47,254 nucleotides of DNA from Ectocarpus siliculosus. Taxonomy: Eukaryota > Sar > Phaeophyceae > Ectocarpales > Ectocarpaceae. The position numbers and the translations under genes were made by a program. The notes under the pieces are model-generated. The model was given only the letters and a program-made list of their open reading frames with translations. It searched no databases and was not told where the DNA came from. The stretch spans positions 1,936 to 49,189 of the forward strand of contig FN648499.1 of assembly GCA_000310025.1 (NCBI GenBank), in the 5' to 3' direction. Positions 9,529 through 17,805 of this stretch are shown in pieces. Position 1 is the stretch's first letter. Every line of letters begins with the position of its first letter.

Positions 9529-9713
9529 TCGTTATAGGCTCAAGAATTCTGGCAGTATTTTTCTAATCTTGTACGTGTAAAATCGGGTCTGCAAACGAAT
9601 TCAAATTCGGCACGAAAATGGATGTAGGCGTCTGTCCCGGTAACATGTTGAAATTTGCATACAGCCGATCATTGTCTTTCTCCCTACCGTGAATACGCGA
9701 GAACACCGGGAAA
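9529..9713. repeat. DIRS-type terminal repeat relic
   Basis: Positions 9529-9574 match the linker at 24868-24913 between the A and B repeats of the large DIRS-like element. Positions 9576-9712 match 24052-24180 (containing TCGGGTCTGCAAACGAATTC). It is therefore a fragment of one or more related DIRS subfamilies. Confidence 0.6.
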
Positions 9714-9728
9714 GAAAACTTTCGAGAG

Positions 9729-10051
9729 ATGCCAGAGAAAACTCGAGCCGATCCGACGCCACCCGCGTCGACGCCGGCGCCAGTCGGAGCTCCAGCGCCA
9801 GCCGCGTCACCAGCGCCGGTTTCGGCGATGCCCAGCGCGGGGGCGGCGGACCAGCTCTCCCGTCATTACTCAATACTGGTACGAAAGTTTGGGTAACTCC
9901 ACAAGGCTCCAGCCGCGCGACACCGCGCGGGCTGATTGGGCGCGGCGCCCGCGTGGGCCATGTCGTGGTCTTGGCTAACTTCCACGGAGTGCTCCCCGAG
10001 GTGGGCGACTACGTGCTGCTGCACGCTGCCAACCCAAGAGGTGCAGCCTGA
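9729..10051 (+). pseudogene. Possible Gag-like coding remnant, unrecognised
   Basis: Downstream of the DIRS-type repeat relic there is a Pro/Ala-rich stretch from ATG 9729, which then passes by a frame change into a coherent-looking segment with TKVWVTPQG, GRGARVGHVVVLANF and LPEVGDYVLLHAANP up to 10051. A TKVWV motif also occurs near 23893 beside another copy of the same repeat. I do not recognise a domain. The position next to a DIRS terminal repeat suggests the start of an element protein, but this is weak. Confidence 0.25.
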
Positions 10052-11330
10052 CCCCCAGCTGCGCCAGCAGCAGCACCCCCTAACAGCAGGAAGAGGAGCG
10101 GGATCAGGAGTCCCGCAGACTGTAGAGTTCGAAGTCCGCAGCTAGCCAGCCGGTCCGCAGCGGAGATTCGGGTGCAGGCGCAGTGAAGGTTTGCAGCGAT
10201 GAGGAGTTCGTCGAGCCCCTGGACACCTCACCCGCTAACGCGGAGGTGCGTCTTGTGTGCTTTGCTCTGCTGCTGTAACTTCTGCCGTGTGCTGCGTGAC
10301 TTAGGGGCTATATGCTGCCCTTGTTTGATTAGTTTGTTCTTGTTTTGTTAAAACTCCAGCGATGACGTGGTTTTGTGGTCTGCGGGCATCCGGTTGAGGT
10401 GCCTGTCCTTCCGCGCTGCCTCTGGTGGTTTGCTCTCACGAGGTTTGCGGAACAGCACGCACTCGGGATTTACATAGTCTATGCATGGCCTGGATTCACG
10501 TCGCCGCGCATGGCCGCACGCCTATCGGATTGCATCTATCTATGTACCCGCGGCCGCGGGTTGCCTGCCATACATCTTTCGAAGTTTTGAAATTCGTTTC
10601 TCCATGTGGTCGCATCTCATTTCCGAGGGTAGTGTAGTAAGTGCAAAACAAAGAACTAATAACTGACCCCCGAACAGGCGCATTTGCCTTGTCGCTGGTC
10701 ACTGTTTTACGCGACTTGGTGAACGCTTTTCTGGGCTGCTGTTGTGCTTCACTCTCACGAGGGTCGGTGCACAGCATGCACTCGGGATATTCTATGGCGT
10801 CGATCCATGTACTCCACGCGCTACCGTAGGTCGCAACTTCTATCTGCCTTCCGCCGCTGGCGACATGCCACACTATTTCCCGAGGAGGCACCCAATACGT
10901 ATTCCGCACAAGCACATTCCGTCTTGTTTCCACGCAATTGCACGTTCGTGGTCTGCCTCACCGATACTTCGGTCACAATAATTTTCCGGCGACCGGCAGA
11001 CAGATTCCGGCCCGCGCCAGGTTCACCGCTTATAAAAAAAAAGAAAAAAACGAACGGGGAGCAGCTGCCCCCCACAACAAAGAAAGGCTGGTGTTTACTG
11101 CACCACATTAGATATAGGTCCAATATCGTAGGCATCCTTCGCGTTCGCTACCGCTATGCCTACCCGCGGCGATATCTAGACTTTGTTTTGGGCGCACTAC
11201 TTACGGTAGGTTCCGACCATTTCTATATCACGGTCCGACCACGCTATGTTCCGACCATGGGGTGGTGGTTGGTTCTTACTAAGCCCGTTCTACGTATGTA
11301 TGTAGACTATGCGTATCTTCGGGCGTAGTT
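10052..11330. other. Intergenic stretch with a diverged two-copy repeat
   Basis: No gene supported. About 10425-10520 and 10740-10830 are diverged copies of one another (both contain CTCACGAGG and CACTCGGGAT). A GTTT microsatellite lies at 11331-11356. Confidence 0.4.
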
Positions 11331-11369
11331 CTGTTTGTTTGTTTGTTTGTTTGTTTTCGCCTTGCCGGT

Positions 11370-12380
11370 TCCATCCTCGACAACAGCCACAAGTCGCTAT
11401 CCTCAACAGCCACAAGTCGCTATCCTCCGCCTCCCGTGTTGCTATAGAGTACACCCCTCTTACAACCTGCTGTCGAGGCGCAATTGCAGTCGCCATACCT
11501 TTGGTTACTGTGCCCGGTCCGATACGACGGGTGCAAGTCAGAAGTTGCGATCCTTTGCTTCCCGCATTGTTAACGCCCCGCGTACAACTCCCCACCGAGG
11601 CGGACTTCGCAGCTGCTAGATATACGCTGCTGGTAGTGTCGTTAGGGCAAGTCAGAAAATATATGCTATGTGTTTTTCTGGTACAACTTCTTACAACCCC
11701 CATCGGTGCAGAAGTCGAGACGCTATACTCTACCTGCTCTGACGGATGCAAGCTAGCAGCTGCTGCACTCCGCTTGCAGTGTTGCTATACTCTCCGTTTA
11801 CAATCCCATCGGTGCAGAGATCCGTTTACACCCCCCCCCCCCCTCGCCCCACCGCTGCGGTGGAGGAATCGAGTTGCTACACTGTTGTGACGGATGGCAA
11901 GCTAAATAGCAGATGCAATACTCCGCTTGCTGTGTTGCTATCCACACCGTTTACAATCCCATCGGTGGAGAGATCGAGTTGCTATACTCTGCCTCCGGTG
12001 ACGGGGGCAAGCAAGCAGTTGCTATACTCCGCTTGCCGTGTTGCTATACACACCGTTTACAACCCCCATCGGTGCAGAAATTGAGTTGCTGTACTCTACC
12101 TGCTGGGTCCAAGCTAGCAGTTGCTATACTCTGCTTGCAGTGTTGCTAAACACTCCGTTTGGTGCAGGAATCGAGTTGCTATACTCTACAGTACCTTTCG
12201 TGACGGATGCAAGCTAGCAGATGCAATACTCCGCTTGCAGTGTTGCTATCCACACCGTGTAAAATCCCCGTCGGTGAAGAAATCGAGTTGCTATACTCTC
12301 CCTCCGGTGACGGGGGGCAAGCAAGCAGTTGCTCTACTCCCGCTTGCCGTGTTGCTACACACACCGTTTACCCCCCCCCT
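11370..12380. repeat. Degenerate ~105-bp satellite, left part
   Basis: Monomers of about 95-115 bp are recognised by RTYGAGTTGCTATACTC and by CGCTTGCCGTGTTGCTATAC, followed by CACACCGTTTACAACCCCC and GGTGCAG. Copies begin near 11972, 12067, 12170 and 12281, and decayed ones extend back to ~11370. The array resumes at 17806 on the other side of the nested insertions. Confidence 0.85.
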
Positions 12381-12388
12381 CCCCCCCC

Positions 12389-12936
12389 CGGTGTTTGTCA
12401 TCGGGGTTGGGTTTTCGTCGCTTGGCAACGACGTTGTAAAACAAGCCGCCCCCTCGGTGTTTGCCATCGGGATTGGGTTTTCGTCGCTTGGCCACGACGT
12501 TGTAAAACAAGCCAATTCACTTCGTGAACTCGGCACTAGGTTACCGTTTTTTTTTTTTTACCTCTGTTTTTTTTTTTTGGCGGTAACCATACTAGTGGTC
12601 GAGTAGATCATGCCGTGCGGGGTGGAGAACGCTCACTCCGCGCAAGGGGGATGATCGCACCACGTTGTGCTAAAATGGTCATGCATCCTCGAGGCAGTTA
12701 CACAGTGCTTACAACTGTCTCTGGAAGTGAAAGCACCAGAAAATAAATTAAGTCATACGAAGCTGTCATCCGTACGCAAGGAAGTAAGCACAAGATGCCG
12801 AACACCCTTAGCAGGATGCAGCTCACCCTTCATGCGACTCGCCAAATACCTCACGGTGCTTCGCGCTTGGTGATGTGAGAGCCTGGTCCGGTGAGAACCC
12901 GGCGTGCTCCGTCCCGGCTTTGTAGGGATGCGAGGT
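12389..12936 (-). repeat. SINE-like element copy 1, part a (split by the LTR element)
   Basis: Member of a ~530-600 bp dispersed family with at least six copies here. Its head (continued at 17761-17805) carries a tRNA-like motif and its other end is CGGTGTTTGCCATCGG. That end is present as two tandem modules in this copy (12389-12448 and 12455-12512). An inverted repeat GGTTACCG...CGGTAACC flanks T tracts near 12540-12590. The copy lies in a poly(C) tract of the satellite. The empty satellite site is at 19012-19030. Confidence 0.8.
12932..12936. repeat. Target-site duplication GAGGT, left
   Basis: GAGGT flanks the left LTR here and recurs at 17761-17765 beyond the right LTR. In SINE-like copy 2 the uninterrupted site reads GATGCGAGGTCAATGG (14625-14640), which confirms the boundaries. 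Confidence 0.92.
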
Positions 12937-13177
12937 TGTTTGGGGTGTCGGCACGTGTACTATGTTATCACGCTCGCGGGCTATTGTCGAGAGCGTGTTG
13001 CACAAAGGAGTGACTCAAGTTCCTTGATTATTAGAGAGTTTAACGGGTGACAGACGTGAGCAAGAAGAGGCAAAGCCTGCTGCACCAAGTCTGTCTATCA
13101 TACCCATATCTATCTCATCTGCGTAACCCCCTCGGAGATCTCGGAGAATTGTATCCTGCCGTGTACACACACAAACA
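12937..13177 (-). repeat. 3' LTR (left) of the Gag-only element
   Basis: 241 bp, TG...CA, nearly identical to 17520-17760. It contains the bZIP-type palindrome TGACTCA/TGAGTCA at about 13012, which is also kept in the diverged LTR relic near 9343. The adjoining internal sequence read on the - strand is GAGTAGGGGGAC, a modest purine-rich tract in the position expected for second-strand priming. Confidence 0.92.
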
Positions 13178-14154
13178 GTCCCCCTACTCGGTACGAGATA
13201 CGATCTACGAGATCCTCCGTACATACATGTCGCCAGGTAAAACGGCAACAAATCTAAAAACCATTCATCTTTCGTATCCACAAATAAATCATCTCAACTC
13301 CCGGATCTATCGAATATTCAAGTTTCAGGTTACTCCTCCTCCTACGACTATGGAACTTCACTAAGAGTCTTAACAAGCACCCCTCTCGAGAAAATGTCGT
13401 CACCACATTCTCAAGTAGTCAAACACAAAGAATCATCCTTGGAAGATTACTCAGCAAAGATCAACATTACATCAGAGCCACGTCATAAAGACTCTGGACG
13501 GACAACTCTGGCAAAACGCGTCAACAAATACCTCGAACAAAACCCTCGCACAAAACTGTGTTTCAACTCATTGACCAATTTGAACTAAGCTTCGGAAGCA
13601 CATAGGCCTCAACCATGTCTTACCAAAATATGTCAAATCCTTCCTCCAATACATCGTTCAGAACAGTCATCAATACCTAATACATGCGGCACAAATAGAC
13701 AAACGTTAAAAACCTGGCGATCAAAGACGCCGGAGGAAACGTTCGCCAATTATGCCGTTTCTCAAACATCGAGGCATGGATTTCTTAGCAGCCCCCCTGC
13801 TGCAGTATCTTCCAAAACATAAAAGCTTAACAGCCCCCCTGCTGCATCATCTCTCAAAACACAGCAGCTTAACAGCCCCCCTGCTGCAACAACTCTCGGA
13901 TCCAAACAACGAGAAATCAAACGAATATCATGAAGTTACGTCCGATCTCCGCGGGAAAAACGCGGAATCGCGAATAAACAAGAAATAAATGTATTTCTTA
14001 TCCTAGCAACGAGGAATCAGACAAGTATCATGAAGTTGCCTCAAACTCCGCAGGTAAACGCGGAATCGCAAACAAACAAGAATTGAGGACGACGTGATTG
14101 CCATTCACGCGACCCGTGTTCGATTCACGGATGATGCATATTTCCCCCCCCACT
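13178..14154 (-). other. 3' non-coding internal region of the Gag-only LTR element
   Basis: No gene supported. It holds three CAGCCCCCCTGCTG motifs (about 13788, 13830, 13873) at ~43-bp spacing, and two CCGC-loop-GCGG hairpins near 13947 and 14048. The same motifs occur in the relic at 5973-7040, so they are a conserved part of this element family and may act in the RNA, for example in packaging or 3' end structure. Confidence 0.55.
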
Positions 14155-14674
14155 CGGTGTTTGCCATCGGGGTTGGGTTTTCGTCGCTTGGCAACGACGT
14201 TGTAAAACAAGCCAATTCACTTCGTGAACTCGGCAACCAGGTTACCGTTTTTTTTTTTACCTCGGTTTTTTTTTGGCGGTAACCATAATGGTGGTCGAGT
14301 AGATCATGTTGTGCGGGGTCGAGAACCCTCACTCCGCGCAACGGGGGATGATCGCACCACGTTGTGTTAAAATGGTCAAGCTTCCTCGAGGCAGCTACAC
14401 AGTGCTTACAACTGTCTCTGGAAGTGAAAGCACCAGAAAATAAATTAAGTCATACGTAGCTGTCATCCGTACGCAAGGAAGTAAGCACAAGATGCCGAAC
14501 ACCCTTAGCAGGATGCAGCTCACCCTTCATGCGACTCGCCAAATACCTCACGGCGCTTCGCGCTTGGTGATGTGAGAGCCTGGTCCGGTGAGAACCCGGC
14601 ATGCTCCGTCCCGGCTTTGTAGGGATGCGAGGTCAATGGTCAAACGACTACGGCATGCACGACTATGAGTACAC
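14155..14674 (-). repeat. SINE-like element copy 2 (full length), nested in the LTR element
   Basis: About 520 bp from CTCGGTGTTTGCC to the head sequence ending GAGTACAC, with poly(C) on both sides. The corresponding empty site in the related LTR relic is 6327-6352 (C tract, then CATGATTTTCGACAGCAG). Read on the - strand, the head contains TAGTCGTTTGACCATTGACC, resembling the D-arm/box A region of tRNAs, and about 50 nt later GGGTTCTCACCGG, a possible box B. It also preserves the uninterrupted GCGAGGTCAATGG site. Confidence 0.85.
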
Positions 14675-15074
14675 CCCCCCCCCCCCCCATGATTTTCGAC
14701 AGCAGTGCTAATTTAGCAGTGACCCAACAACATCAACTGCACCATTCGGCGCGGTGAAGTCCTAGACTATGCAAACCATATCCTTGACAAATGAAAAACA
14801 CATCTATGTACCACAGACCATAAACACCACGTTCGTTCGTGCGCATCGCAACACAGCAGCCTACGTCGACGCAGTTCTCAAACTCATGGCTTTCAACAAA
14901 CAAAATCGACCCAGAAAATAGAAAGCCAAATGAACATAATTCTCACGAACGTGCCTGAATCGCGCGTAGACTCATGGTGCAACCACCGGTCATCTCGCAC
15001 GGTAGCTCCCGAACACGTAGCCTCTCAGTTCATGCCGCACCCTTCCAGCCACGATCGAATGTCCAGCCCTGGCA
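14675..15074 (-). other. Internal sequence between SINE-like copy 2 and the Gag stop
   Basis: Poly(C), then AT-richer non-coding sequence sharing CATGATTTTCGACAGCAG with 6335-6352. No coding region supported. Confidence 0.5.
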
Positions 15075-17039
15075 TTACCCCCCATCGTCCCGCACCACGC
15101 AGATACCATTGTACACGGTCGGATGGGCGCCGGGATGCCCCGCACCCGCACCCGCACCCGCACCCGCAGACAACGCCACGAAGCTGCCGTCGCCGCTGCC
15201 GCCGTTGCTGTTGCCGCCTTCGCCGCCATTGTCCAACCAACAGCCTTTCTCATCGCACGCGTCCTCCGCTTCTTGCGCTGCTGGTGCCGGTGTAGCTGCT
15301 GATGTGGGCACTGCGATCGCCCCCCCAGTTGATACGGCGGGGGGTATCTGGCCGCAGGTCGACGAAACCTCCAGTGCCACCGTTCCTGCAGCTGACGGCG
15401 TCCCGGCCGTTCCCCCCATCGACGAGTCGGGGAAAACACCAATACCTGTCGTCGTCCCCACCGTTGTTTCCGCTGCTGAAGCCACGCCTGCTGACGACAC
15501 AAGTGGTGGGCCCGGCTGCACATGCAGTGCCGGTTTCTTGGCCGCCAATTCCCCGCATTGCCTCCGTATGTCAGCAAGCTCTTCTTTCATGCTTTCGAGT
15601 TCATCCGTCGCCGGTGCCGCCGCCGGTGGCACCACTGATACCGTCGCTTCAACAGCAAGTGCCTGCTCCCCGGCCGTTCCCCCTGCCGCCGCCGCGGGGA
15701 AGACTCTGTTGCCGGGGGTCCCCGCTCTCGCCGCCGTTGCTGCCTCCGATGCCGCCGCTCCAGCCGCGAGTGCCTGCGCCGCGGCCGTTCCCCCCGCCAC
15801 CGTAGCGGGGAAACCACCACCACCGGTCGCCGCTCCCACAGCAGTTGCTGTGCCCCATGCCACCGCTCCATCTGCAAAGGGGAGGAGCGACTCCGGCTGA
15901 CGCCTGTGCCTGTGCCTCCTCCAGCGTCGTCGCTTCCGCTGCTGGTACGGCATAGTGTCGTTTCCACTCGCGTTGAGACCCTCTCCATCACCGACATGCA
16001 CGTGCTGTTGCATGCGGCCGGTTGTGCAACACATGCGGCGCCGATGACCATACTCACCGCAGGCAGTGCAGTGGCCTTCAAAGCGTCGTGGCGCATTGCA
16101 GTCGCCGAGTGAGTGTCCATGCCTCCCGCACCTCACGCACTGATGAACGGCACCCATCGGACCGCCTGGCGGCGGAGCTGACTCCTCTTGCGGGTACACG
16201 GCGTTGCGCCCACAGTCATAGAGCCCCCCAGATCCCCACGTCGGGAAATTAGGAGGTGGGTGGTGTACAGGTGGTGGTTGTGGATGAACCCACTGTTGTT
16301 GCTGCTGCTGCTGCTGCCGCCGCCGTTGTTTCCCCTTCTGACCGACGCCGCCATGACCGCACCCCAAATCACCGACCGCCTTCGATTTGCCCAATTCCTT
16401 GATCTCGACGTTGTTAGCGTATGCCGTGCGAACAACTTTTTCCACTTTCGCTCGGGGAATGGTGGGGTCGGCCAGGATAGACTTGCGTTCGACATCGTAC
16501 TCGGGCGAAAGCTGGCGAACAATGATGTGGACGATTTCCCGCTCGGATTTTTCAATGCCGATAGCTCGCATGATGTTGATGATGCCATCAACTCTAGCAA
16601 AGAAAAGCTTCGGGTTCTCGCCAGGGGACATCTCAACTGCCTCCAACCGTCGCACAAGCAATGTCTTCTCGGCGTCGAAAGTAGGCAAAACCCATTCGCG
16701 GATCACCCTCCACGCCTCAGGGACGCAGTCGCAAGCAGCCAACCGTTCTTCAATGTCCGTGCCGCAGGTTGCTTCCAACAGATATCCCCACGCCCGCTTA
16801 TGTGCCGTAACGAGCGCCGCGCCATGAACCCGGTTCAGGTATATGCAATCCAAACAGCTGATGACAGGAACATAGCCAGTGGGATAGGTGTCTTCAAGCG
16901 TCTGCTCCAAACCCTCGCTAGCCAGGAAAATCCGCAATCTCCGCAACCAGTTCACGGCCTTCGCTGAATCTTTCGGGATTTTGGGCGGTATGCGACTCCT
17001 GCTGTAGCCGCTCAACGCACAATTTCCGTCATTCATCAT
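15075..17039 (-). CDS. Copia-type Gag with UBN2-like capsid domain and two CCHC zinc knuckles
   Basis: Structural protein expected to form cytoplasmic virus-like particles. Start is ATG 17039, with a second ATG at 17036; stop TAA. Counting from a GTG two codons upstream (17045): residues ~25-215 resemble the UBN2/retrotransposon Gag domain of Ty1/copia elements (KAVNWLRRLRIFLASEGLE near the start, IVRQLSPEYDVERKSI near 172-190). A polyglutamine tract lies at ~244-251. CX2CX4HX4C knuckles lie at ~303-316 (CVRCGRHGHSLGDC) and ~326-339 (CTACGEYGHRRRMC). The last ~300 residues are Ala/Gly/Thr-rich with tandem units of the GGTAAAQALAAGAAASEA type and a short coiled coil (DELESMKEELADIRRQCGEL). There is no Asp-Ser/Thr-Gly protease motif or polymerase. 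The frame is fully open, unlike its relative at 7952-9052. Confidence 0.85.
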   Translation of the reverse strand: MMNDGNCALSGYSRSRIPPKIPKDSAKAVNWLRRLRIFLASEGLEQTLEDTYPTGYVPVISCLDCIYLNRVHGAALVTAHKRAWGYLLEATCGTDIEERLAACDCVPEAWRVIREWVLPTFDAEKTLLVRRLEAVEMSPGENPKLFFARVDGIINIMRAIGIEKSEREIVHIIVRQLSPEYDVERKSILADPTIPRAKVEKVVRTAYANNVEIKELGKSKAVGDLGCGHGGVGQKGKQRRRQQQQQQQQWVHPQPPPVHHPPPNFPTWGSGGLYDCGRNAVYPQEESAPPPGGPMGAVHQCVRCGRHGHSLGDCNAPRRFEGHCTACGEYGHRRRMCCTTGRMQQHVHVGDGEGLNASGNDTMPYQQRKRRRWRRHRHRRQPESLLPFADGAVAWGTATAVGAATGGGGFPATVAGGTAAAQALAAGAAASEAATAARAGTPGNRVFPAAAAGGTAGEQALAVEATVSVVPPAAAPATDELESMKEELADIRRQCGELAAKKPALHVQPGPPLVSSAGVASAAETTVGTTTGIGVFPDSSMGGTAGTPSAAGTVALEVSSTCGQIPPAVSTGGAIAVPTSAATPAPAAQEAEDACDEKGCWLDNGGEGGNSNGGSGDGSFVALSAGAGAGAGAGHPGAHPTVYNGICVVRDDGG

Positions 17040-17041
17040 GC

Positions 17042-17179
17042 TCACCCGTTGTGTACCGAGCCAGCTCCACCAGCTGCCCAGGTAGACGTTCTCCCGGCAG
17101 CCATTACTCTTGCCAGTGCATCATTCTTCTCCGATAGATGCCCATATTCCCTCTCCGTCATGTCCTTCTCCCTCGACAT
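17042..17179 (-). CDS. 45-codon upstream ORF overlapping the Gag start region
   Basis: ATG 17179 to TGA 17044-17042. The product is charged and helical (MSREKDMTEREYGHLSEKND). The stop and the Gag ATG are arranged TGAGCATG, so ribosomes could re-initiate on Gag. Alternatively a one-base shift or a GTGAGC splice donor here would join it to Gag. The charged helix recalls the coiled-coil N-terminus of the related Gag at 7952-9052. Confidence 0.35.
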   Translation of the reverse strand: MSREKDMTEREYGHLSEKNDALARVMAAGRTSTWAAGGAGSVHNG

Positions 17180-17519
17180 CTCTTCTCTTCCTCCGCCAAA
17201 TTACGCCGCAAAAAAACAAACAAAACGCGGCACAATGTGTCTCCTACTACTGCTGTATTGCTTTGTAGCTGGATCTCCTTGACGCGCGCTGGCAATAACC
17301 GCCCGGCTGCTGCTGCCCTTGTGTTCCAAATGCTTTCACTGGATCTCCTTGGCACGCGCAGGCAAAAACCGCCCTGCAGCTGCTGCCCTTGTATTCCAAA
17401 CCCTGTTCCCTGGATCTCCTTGACGAGGGCGAGCAAAAACCGCCCTGCTGCTGTCCTTGTATTCCGGTGCCTACCTCCCGAACCTTTCCCTACCGACGTC
17501 AGCTGACTCCACGATATCG
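17180..17519 (-). repeat. 5' leader of the LTR element with a three-copy tandem repeat
   Basis: Units of about 60-70 bp at 17268-17332, 17340-17402 and 17411-17465 share CTGGATCTCCTTGACG and CCGCCCTGCTGCTG...CTTGTATTCC. On the - strand, TGGAGTCAGCTGACG begins 8 nt inside the LTR edge and could be a tRNA primer-binding site, because it starts with TGG. The tRNA is not identified. Confidence 0.55.
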
Positions 17520-17760
17520 TGTTTGGGGTGTCGGCGCGTGTACTATGTTATCACGCTCGCGGGCTCTTGTCGAGAGCGTGTTGCACAAAGGAGTGACTCA
17601 AGTTCCTTGCTTATTAGAGAGTTTAACGAGTGACAGACGTGAGCAAGAAGAGGCAAAGCCTGCTGCACCAAGTCTGTCTATCATACCCATATCTATCTCA
17701 TCTGCGTAACCCCCTCGGAGATCTCGGAGAATTGTATCCTGCCGAGTACACACACAAACA
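17520..17760 (-). repeat. 5' LTR (right) of the Gag-only element
   Basis: 241 bp, near-identical to 12937-13177 with only scattered substitutions. It shares the TGAGTCA site. TG...CA ends are followed by the target duplication GAGGT (17761-17765). Confidence 0.92.
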
Positions 17761-17805
17761 GAGGTCAATGGTCTAATGACTACGGCATGCACGACTACGA
17801 GTACA
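17761..17805 (-). repeat. SINE-like element copy 1, part b (head)
   Basis: It continues copy 1 after the LTR insertion: GAGGTCAATGGTC...GACTACGAGTACACCC, then poly(C) and the satellite. It corresponds base for base to 14629-14674 with few changes. Confidence 0.85.

Larger units (their letters stand above)
12937..17760 (-). mobile_element. Gag-only LTR retrotransposon (TR-GAG-like), complete with both LTRs and TSD
   Basis: Two 241-bp LTRs (12937-13177 and 17520-17760) bear TGTTTG...CAAACA ends and are flanked by GAGGT duplications. On the - strand the 5' LTR is the right one. The only coding capacity found is a copia-type Gag (17039-15075). No protease, integrase, RT or RNase H is present, so it must be mobilised in trans, as described for TR-GAG elements in plants. 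It inserted into SINE-like copy 1 and itself contains SINE-like copy 2. The LTRs differ at only a few positions that I can see, which points to a fairly recent insertion. Confidence 0.9.

Noticed and set aside
11309-11890. 193-codon + strand ORF in the satellite
   Set aside because: It is made of degenerate satellite monomers; length is due to low stop frequency.
13015-13281. ORF ending in TRQDTILRDLRGGYADEIDM, also present at 17598-17810
   Set aside because: It lies in the LTRs, which is why it is duplicated. No protein is implied.
15250-15900. Long + strand ORFs opposite the copia-type Gag
   Set aside because: They are antisense shadows of the Ala/Gly-rich Gag C-terminus. The - strand frame has the knuckles and UBN2-like domain.
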